This document shows positions 56,558 to 64,000 of a DNA stretch of 64,000 nt, piece by piece. The notes under the pieces are model-generated. The model was not told the origin of the DNA. It worked only from the letters and a program-made list of their open reading frames with translations, and did not search any database. Made by a program: the position numbers and the translations under genes. The number at the start of each line of letters is the position of its first letter. Within the stretch, counting starts at the first letter, position 1. The stretch spans positions 21,630,806-21,694,805 of the forward strand of contig NC_068978.1 of the NCBI RefSeq assembly GCF_016808095.1. The letters run 5' to 3'. This DNA is from Vigna angularis (taxonomy: Eukaryota > Streptophyta > Magnoliopsida > Fabales > Fabaceae).

Positions 56558-57950
56558 TCAGAAGAGTTATGGCTTGTTTCTCTTACCAAGAGGGACGTGA
56601 ATTGGTAATCAATAAAAACATTTCTTTTTAAATCTTTTTGGAAACTTTATATGATCTTTCAAAAGTGCACAATACAATTATCAAAATAATGCAGTAAAGA
56701 GATTAAGGATGGAAAACAAACACAGTCTTTTTATCCTGGTTCAGCCTCATTGCCTACACTTAGTCTCTTTCAATCAACCTTATATTGAAAGACTTTCCAC
56801 TATAAAGATTTTGAGTTTTTACAACAAGGAATTACAGCGACCTATTGTCAAAATGTAAATCTCCTCTTAACTCACACCAATCTAATATAGCTAACACACC
56901 ATGTAGTAGCCCTTTGAGACCTTTCTCAAAGTACCAAGAATAGCAAGTTCTTCTTCCTGGCAACACACAGGGAAACAACAATCTTCTTGATTGTAAAAAA
57001 AATTCTGATCAATAAAGAATACACCTAAATTGTGCAGAAGTGATCAACCAATAGACGTTCAATGCTAGCCTTCATGAATTCTTCAAAATCTTCAAAACCT
57101 TTGAATATTGATTCTTGGAGCACTAGATGCACCTGTAATCTCTTTCTAAACTCTCTGATAATAGATATGAAAATTCTCAAAATGATCAAAGTGTTAAAAG
57201 TTGTTAATACAACGCGCAACTTGTTATTATATAGTTTTTCTCATATCAGACGCACTTTAATCGATTACAAAAATAATGTAATCTGTTACGCTTTATCAGA
57301 GTTATATCAGAATTACATTGCAACAGATTTAATTGATTAAGTATTTAATGTAATCGATTGCATGTTAATAGTAAGTCAAAACATTTGAATATATGATTGT
57401 TATTACAATTATGACTTAGCTTGAAAACAGTTTTCAAAGAATATCAGACTTAATTGAGATTACATAATTAGTGTAATCGGTTAAGTCCTACACTTAGACA
57501 ATTTTGAAAAATTTTTCTTCAAAAAGCTCATCATTGCATATTTTCAAAAGGTGTTTGCAAATACACGAGTTTTAATCCATTTTACAATTTATGTAATCGA
57601 TTGAAACTTGTGTAGTTTGCCACAGTTTTAAGCATAAGCTATCTGATGAACTTAATTGATTACTAAACTAGTGTAATCAAGTACTTCATTCATATTTGCT
57701 TTGTGCAAGTGGTTTTAACATATGAACACATGAGAATTCATACAATAGATGTAAATACATTTAAGATCATAGTGAGTATGCAGAACAATCAGTTTAGCAA
57801 CACTGTATAAAACATAAAGACACATTTATGTTGTTGTCATAGTAACATATATGTGTTGTCATAGTAACATATATGTGTTGTCATAATAAAAAACCAAACA
57901 CATGGGAATTGGGATTAGCATTCACTTTGCTCCCCCTATCAATAATTTAC
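56558..57950. mobile_element. Copia-type LTR, second copy of the 19515-20850 family
   Basis: It starts TGTCAGAAGAGTTATGGC, contains ACCAAGAGGGACGTGAATTGG and repeated AATCGATTA/GTAATCGATT motifs, and ends around GCTCCCCCTATCAATAATTT. It matches the copy at 19515 along its length but with many differences. Read on the minus strand it ends TGACA 320 bp upstream of the copia gag, so it may be that element's 5' LTR. Three tandem ACATATATGTGTTGTCATA units lie at 57835-57890. Confidence 0.6.
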
Positions 57951-58369
57951 TTCCTACACCCCTTATATTAATTCCACCAATTAATAAAGGTAAAAGACAT
58001 TTTTTCCCTTGGGCCCAAAGATACAAATTAAACAAAAGTTTACCTTAAGCCTTTTTCTTTCTAGAATTTGGCTCACACCTATTCAATCCTAAATCACCCT
58101 TCTACAATCAAGCCCACACATGACATTGGAAATATCACACGCATACAAATCATCACAGTAACAACATATCAATCATGTGGTCCACTTAATCAACAATAAC
58201 ATTAAATAATTAGCATAGTAAAAATTATAATTCTAGAAAACATCCAATCACCAAATATTAATTTCCAAACAAAATATCAAAGTATTAAGACCAGTTTATT
58301 TCTAAGACTCCTATTTTCCCGAGTCTTATAGAGTACCTCTCATTTTATTACTGAATTTGGTTTTTAACT
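57951..58369. other. Spacer between copia LTR and gypsy pol
   Basis: AT-rich, no coding sequence recognised. It should contain the end of the gypsy polyprotein or its 3' non-coding part, but nothing can be identified. Confidence 0.4.
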
Positions 58370-61300
58370 TTCTCATGTAATTTCTTGATAAACTCATATT
58401 TAGCTACCCCTTCTTTATGAACAAAGTCAAAAGATTTAGGAAGTGGTAGTAAATCCAATGGAGCAAGAGGATTAAAACCACAAACAGACTCAAATGGAGA
58501 GATCTTAGTAGTCCTATGAACTACCCTACTATAAGCTCACTCAATATATGGAACATACTCATCCCAAGATTTGTGTTTACCCTTCAAGATTGTCATTAAC
58601 ATAGTGGATAGAGACTTATTGACAACTTTTGTTTGCCCATTAGTTTGTGGAGGACAAGAAGTAGAAAAGTTAAGCTTAGTTCCTAGTCTTGCTCAAAGAG
58701 TTTTCCATAAATGACTAAGGATCTTAAAGTCTCTATCTGACATTAGAGTGTCAGGTATACCATAAAGTCTCACCAAATCTCTAAAGAAAAGCCTAGCAAT
58801 GTTGTTTGCATCATCCACTTTGTGGCAAGGTACAAAATATGTCATCTTATGATTGAATAAGATTGTGCTCAATGATATTTTCCACTGACTAAAAATTCAT
58901 CAAAATTTATCGATGCCAAAATTACATACAAATCTAGAGTGGTGAATAATATGTAGGTAATTTTTTATTACCCATGGATTTTTGCCATTACCACAGATTT
59001 TTTGATGTAGATAAATGCAATTTTTTTCGTCGTGAACCATCGCAAAAATGGAATCACAACCATTTTAGGTTTTTGGAAGATAAAGAACAAAGACCATGCT
59101 AATATCTTCCTAAGGAGTTGAAGCCTTAAACAAGGAGGTGTAAAGTCCATGAGACATTGTCTTAGACCTAGATTGTAAAAACAGATGCATCTATGACAAT
59201 GTCTTTGGACATCTTTCCTCATATGTGGCTAAAAGAATTTCTCTTTAAGAAAAGGAAGGGTCTTTTCTACCTACAAAAGGGTTCATAAGTTTCATTTCAT
59301 GTGTTTCTTTGACTAGCAACTTTCTATATCAATCTTGAGGTATACAAATTTTTCCTTCTTTCAATAAGTTCCCCTAAAAGAAAAACCCTTATGTTATCTC
59401 TAAACACTCAACATAGGGGGAGGAAAACTTATAATCTTAAGCATACATTTTTGGAAATTGATCAAAACCAAGAATTTGGGTTCCCAATTTTGAAAACAAA
59501 GTGTACCTTCTTGTTAAGGCATCAACCACAATATTACTTTTGTCATTCTTGTACTTAATCACATAGGGAAATTGTTCTAAGAATTTCATCTACCTAACAT
59601 GTCTCTTGTTCAACTTGTGTTGTCCTTTCAAATACTTTAGTGACTCATGGTCAATATGAATGACAAATTCCGTAAAGACTAGGTAGTATTTCCAAGTTTG
59701 AAGGACGTATAACTTTTTGTCCTAGGTGGAGTAGTTGAGGGAGGCACTGTGAAATTTTTCATTAAAATAAGAAATTGAATGACCTTCTTGCAACAACATA
59801 TCACTTATGCCTACATCAGAGGCATCATATTCTAGCTCAAAAGTTTTAGAAAAGTCAAGTAAGGTTAGAATGGGTGCATTGGTTAGTTTTACCCTGAGTT
59901 GCTGAAAAGCAAACTCTTGTTTTCCCCCAACTAAAAAACACATCTTTTTTCACCAACTCATTGAATGGTCAAGCAAGACTAGAGAAGTTAAGAATATACC
60001 TCTTATAAAAGGTTGCCAACTCATGAAAGCTCCTAACCTCTTCTACATTTTTTTGAGTGGTCCACTCTAGAATGGCCTTTATTTTCTCGGGGTCGACATG
60101 AACCCCGTGCTTATTAACAATAAACCCTAAAAATATTACAATATCTACACTAAAGGTTGATTTTTCTAAATTTGAAAAAAAAAAGTTTATTTTTCCTAAG
60201 AATGGCAAGGACAAACCTAAGTTGACATATATGCTCATGTGGACTCTTATTATACACTAAGATATCATCAACATAAATAATTATACACCTACCTATGCAA
60301 TTCATCAAGCATATCATCGAACCTAGGACTTGTGTGCCTATATTTGATGGTTATGTTAGTTATTGCCCTACGGTCAGAACACATCCTTCACTCTCATCCT
60401 TATTCAATACTAATAAAATAGGCATAGCACAAGGGATAAGACTCTTTTGAACCTAACCTTTCTCCAACAATTCTTGGACTTGAGACTTATCTTCTTGGTT
60501 TCTTGGGGATTGGTCCTATAAGCTAGTTTATAAGGAAGACTAGCCTAAGGCTCAAGATCAATTTGATGCTCTATTCCCCTAAAATGAGAAAGCCCAATAA
60601 GCATTTCCTTAGAAAATATATTATCAAACACTTTCAAAAGATTTTCAATAGTAGGAGAGAAACTCTTAGGCTCAAGAGTAGTGGCAGTGCATATGAGTGT
60701 TCTTTACATAAAGGGAGGTATAAAGGTTGTTCAAAATGGAGAACTCTTTTTATTGATTTTTTTTTCAAAATATTATCATGTTGAACAACCTGGGGGGAAG
60801 GAACACCAAACTCTCCCACCTTATACTTATCTTTATTTACTAGACTTTCTTTCTAACTTTGACTTCTTCTTTTTCTCTTAACCTCTCTTCTTTTTCATTT
60901 GTACTTGATCCTCTACCATTTGAGATGTTGTTAGAGGATGAAGTACATACTTATTCTCCTTGTGGGTGAAGTTGATCTCATTGGTGAGGCCATTGTGCAT
61001 GGTTTTCTTGTTAAATTGACAAGGCCTCCCAATAAGATGTGATATGCTTCCATGGGCATTATATCACAAAGCACAACATCTTCATATCTGCCTATAGAAA
61101 ACTTTACCTTTTGTTGTTCGTTCATTGTCAAGTCCCCTATCTTCATTAAGTCAATGAAGTTTATAAGATTTTAGATGGGCAAGACAGTCAAAGCCAACTT
61201 ATCAACCAACCTAGTGCTACAACAATTATAGAATAATCCATTATCAACAATGAGAGAACAAGTGTTTTCTTGAACTTTGCATCTTGTATGAAAAATGTTC

Positions 61301-62562
61301 TCTCTTTGTATTATAGATTGTGGACTATGTTGATTATTGAGAACCCTTCTCATCATAAGAACGTCTGCATCACAAGAGTAGGCATCCTCACTTTTAACAT
61401 CATTAGACTCTTCACTCCCACTCCCACTTTCCTCATCTTGGCTACTATAGATGTCTACAACCTTAGTAAACATCGTCTTCTTTATGGGCATTAAGATGCA
61501 ATGTGACCTCTACCAAGACACTTAAAACACTTAATGTCATTAGTGCAAGTGTGTAATGACCTCCCTTCCCTTGGTTTTTCCTTCTCCTTCTCTTTGACTA
61601 GGTTCCTAAAGGGTTTTTTTCTCACTTATTATCTCTCCATCTTGTAGTCTTTCTTACCATAAGAACTAGAGTGGATACTTTTAAAACCTTTTTCACAAAT
61701 TTTGTTGATCTACTTTTATGAAAATTTGTACCAAGTCATTTAAGTTTTAGTAGGGCAACAATTTCAACACTCTATATCTTATGTCAAGACTTAGACCACT
61801 TAGGAACAAAGAGATAGTTATATCCTCATGGTCCCTAATTCTTGGCCCCATCATGTATAACTTCATCTTTTGCCTATACTCTTCAACACTCTTGTTCCTT
61901 TGATTGAGTCTTTGGACCTTATTTTTAAGTTTCCTATGGTAGTATAAGGGAATGTGCCTCATTCTAAAGGCATATTTGAGATCATTCCAATGTTGGACTA
62001 AAAGAGCATTGTTTATTCTCCTCTCCTTTTCTAGGGATGTCCACCAATACATGGCCTACCTTTGAAAGCTTTGGGTAGCCAAAGGTACCTTTATCTCCTC
62101 ATTTACTTAGTGGCAAGCAAAGAGTTGTTCCACCTTCATCTCTCAATCAAGATGTGTTCCAACATCATCCTTTCCCTGGGAGTATGGGAGATCTATCCTA
62201 GTCTCTCTCGGGACATGTTCCCTTATATTTCTTCTTGGTGGAGGAGGATGTTGATAAAATTGGTCCATTATTCTACTATCCTCCTCAAAATGTGTGATGA
62301 GTGTTGGAGTCTTGGAGCTCCTTGAGTGAATCATACTTTTAATCCTCTCTTGCAATCTTCCATACTTTTGCCTTAAGATTCTAAGTTCCTTCTCTAGAAT
62401 AGCAAGTTAGGTCTCTCTTTCAATTTTATCTTTTTCATTTTTAATGGCCTCTTCCTTTCTTCCTTTCTATAGTGACTTTAGGTCTTAAGAAATTTGATTT
62501 AATCTTTTTGGATCTTCTTCTCTAAAGTCATTACCTATTTGGTAAGAAGAATCCCTAGACAT
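58370..62562 (-). pseudogene. Ty3/gypsy gag-pol polyprotein, heavily decayed
   Basis: Minus strand from the ATG at 62562 (MSRDSSYQIGNDFREEDPKR). Gag: EKERRINNALLVQHWNDLKY, VEEYRQKMKLYMMGPRIRDH (about 61760-62050). Zinc knuckle near 61500-61535: CFKCLGRGHIAS-stop-C, all CCHC residues kept but one stop inside. Protease: RENIFHTRCKVQENTCSLIV then DNG in place of DSG. RT: RMCSDRRAITNITIKYRHTS (60340-60400), then a jump to YVDDILVYNKSPHEH (60260-60290). RNase H: TNAPILTLLDFSKTFELEYD. Integrase: HMRKDVQRHCHRCICFYNLG (zinc-binding), core [15 protein letters not shown] and PPQTNGQTKVVN (58600-58750), to FESVCGFNPLAPLDLLPLPK at 58400. Many frameshifts and stops. No chromodomain is seen. Confidence 0.9.
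58848..59035. mobile_element. Small insertion (MITE-like, about 185 bp) in the gypsy integrase
   Basis: On the minus strand the integrase core runs to CDSIFAMV, then about 185 bp of unrelated sequence follows before [20 protein letters not shown] resumes. The insert contains AAAAATTCATCAAAATTTATCGATG and TTTTTTTCGTCGTGAACC, like the degenerate repeats at 35560-35690 and 50590-50880. Exact ends and TSD were not resolved. Confidence 0.5.
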
Positions 62563-63600
62563 GCTTATGCTTTTTGTTTTTAGGTTTTAGAGTTTGTCTT
62601 TCAAAAAAATTACAAGGAAAAAATAGATAGCAAGTTTCTCAAGTTCGCTTTCGAGAAAGAGAGGTCAATCACTTGATTGTTTGAGTATCAAGTCTATCCT
62701 AGACAAAACTTACCTCAATACTTCTTTCATAAAACTTTTTAAGTGGAATTAAGTGAAAGATGAAGTTGACACGCACTAAGCTATAAAGCAAAAAAAAATA
62801 AAGCAAAACAACAAAGTAAAACACCTAAACTATGTATGTCCTAAGTTGAGGCTTGTTGGCACTTGTGAACCTTCAAGACACACTCATTGTTTAAGGTGCT
62901 TTTATTAATTGAAAATAGGTTATACTTAGGACATGGAAGAACACCAAAGGCTTTTCCAAGACACCTAACTAGGCCAAATACAATACGTTGGAAAAAAAAT
63001 TACACAACCAAAGATCTTTCTCTCAAAGTTTTTTGTTCCTTTTTTAATTTTCTTCTCTCAAGTGTTTGGTTGCTCCTACTTTGTGAAATCTCCTACTTTA
63101 AGTTTCACTTTGGTTTACACTCCCTAATATGCTACTTCAAGTGATTTGTCCACATCCAAAGAGAGTCTACACTAAATATATACACCAAAACAAAAAGAAG
63201 GTTAACAAAAGCAAATCACGAAAAGGCTCAAAATAAAAAAAAAACTAAACTCAAAAAGAGAATTCATGAGACAAAGCTAACTTCGAAGTGAAACAAGGAA
63301 GAAACAAAGCTTATAAACAAGTTTAAGCGTACAAATAAGAAACACTTAAGAAATGACAATAGAATAGATTTTTAAAACCAAAAAATCAAACTAGATAAAG
63401 TGATTGTTTGTTGTTCTCAATTGTTGAATACTAATGGGGCACAAAATCACTAAGACCAAAAACAAAGACGGTCGAATTCTCAAGAGTTAAAACTCCAAAA
63501 CTCAAAATCAAATTAAACAACAGCAAATCATATAATAGTATTCTTCCTAATTCACATATTTTGATCAATATTTCTTTTACACTTTTAATTTTGACTTTGT
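62563..63600 (-). mobile_element. Leader and 5' LTR remnant of the gypsy element
   Basis: Upstream of the gag ATG on the minus strand. The segment 62820-63180 includes ATGTCCTAAGTTGAGGCTTG, CACTTGTGAACCTTC and ATAGGTTATACTTAGGACATG, typical of gypsy LTRs in legumes. Two copies of a TCCTAAGT/ACTTAGGA-type sequence lie about 100 bp apart in opposite orientation. No primer-binding site or exact LTR start could be fixed. Confidence 0.45.
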
Positions 63601-63608
63601 TTAACTTT

Positions 63609-63632
63609 TATATATATATATATATATATATA
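63609..63632. repeat. (TA)n microsatellite
   Basis: About 24 bases of TA dinucleotide. Confidence 0.92.
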
Positions 63633-64000
63633 CCTGAATGCACTTATCATCTCTATTTTAAGAATGTAGTCCTACTCTATAAAAGTTTAGATAATGCAAT
63701 AAATGTGGTATCGTAACATTAGATCGATTTGTTACAATTCCAAACAGACTGAATTGAGGGTTGGCTAATATAATCTAACATGATCTTGGCTTGTATGTGA
63801 CGGTTGTAACAATGAGCTAGGACAATCCCGATCCTACACAACACAATACAAAAAGCTTCAAAATTAAGTAGTAAAATATAGTTGAATATTGCAGTTTAGT
63901 ATTGTTTTGTGTTTTGTTGGGTGGTTTTATCTTGGATTGTCTTTTTCTTAATTGTTTGTGTGTTTTCTTATTTTTCTTAATTATGTAAGTTTTAGTTAAA
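63633..64000. other. Window end, no supported feature
   Basis: AT-rich sequence without recognised coding or structural elements. Confidence 0.5.

Noticed and set aside
1..64000. tRNA, rRNA, snoRNA or organellar DNA insertions
   Set aside because: No cloverleaf-like or rRNA-like segments were noticed on reading. The only tRNA-related sequences are retrotransposon primer sites.

Overview
The window looks like nuclear DNA of a dicot plant, most likely a phaseoloid legume (Vigna/Phaseolus type). It is AT-rich, its genes have GT-AG introns and plant orthologues, and most of it is degenerate LTR-retrotransposon and CACTA-like DNA. Only two host genes of recognised function are visible. The species assignment is inference from protein similarity and retrotransposon style; no database was searched.

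Layout. 0.6-8.6 kb: the last eight coding exons of a symplekin/ESP4-like gene (+), with a truncated gypsy element in its first intron and two opposed copia remnants in its fourth. 8.6-17 kb: retrotransposon debris, including a copia gag and a 'plant transposon protein' reading frame broken only by three in-frame stops. 17.18-18.07 kb: an intact two-exon rhodanese-like chloroplast protein gene (STR10-like, +). 18.9-24.7 kb: nested minus-strand gypsy and copia fragments, a copia-type LTR inserted between gypsy RT and RNase H, then a GC-richer repeat block ending in a 304-bp LTR. 25.9-26.1 kb: a possible small gene (-). 27.2-29.2 kb: a CACTA-like element carrying a 225-bp-arm foldback. 29.9-33.5 kb: a second CACTA-like element that captured pieces of a DOMON/cytochrome b561 gene, one intron still present, and later received a 1030-bp solo LTR with a perfect target-site duplication (TSD). 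33.9-34.3 kb: a short intronless Lys/Ala-rich protein gene with a TATA box. 35.8-49.1 kb: a tandem LTR array. 49.1-64 kb: more retrotransposon remains (SIRE-type copia on both strands, and a large decayed gypsy polyprotein on the minus strand).

The most remarkable structure is the array at 35831-49070. Three 2.68-kb LTRs alternate with two identical 2.59-kb non-coding internal regions (LTR-int-LTR-int-LTR, period exactly 5275 bp). The whole array is bounded by one 5-bp duplication, CTTTC. It therefore came from one insertion and later expanded, or was inserted as a concatemer, unless the assembly duplicated it. Its internal region has a primer-binding site and a polypurine tract but no coding capacity, and consists largely of a second, diverged LTR.

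No functional link between the host genes is evident. Symplekin acts in mRNA 3'-end processing, the rhodanese protein probably acts in the plastid, and the small basic protein is of unknown role. Boundaries of decayed elements are approximate; the TSD-defined ones (5405-5629, 30274-31303, 35836-49065) are exact.
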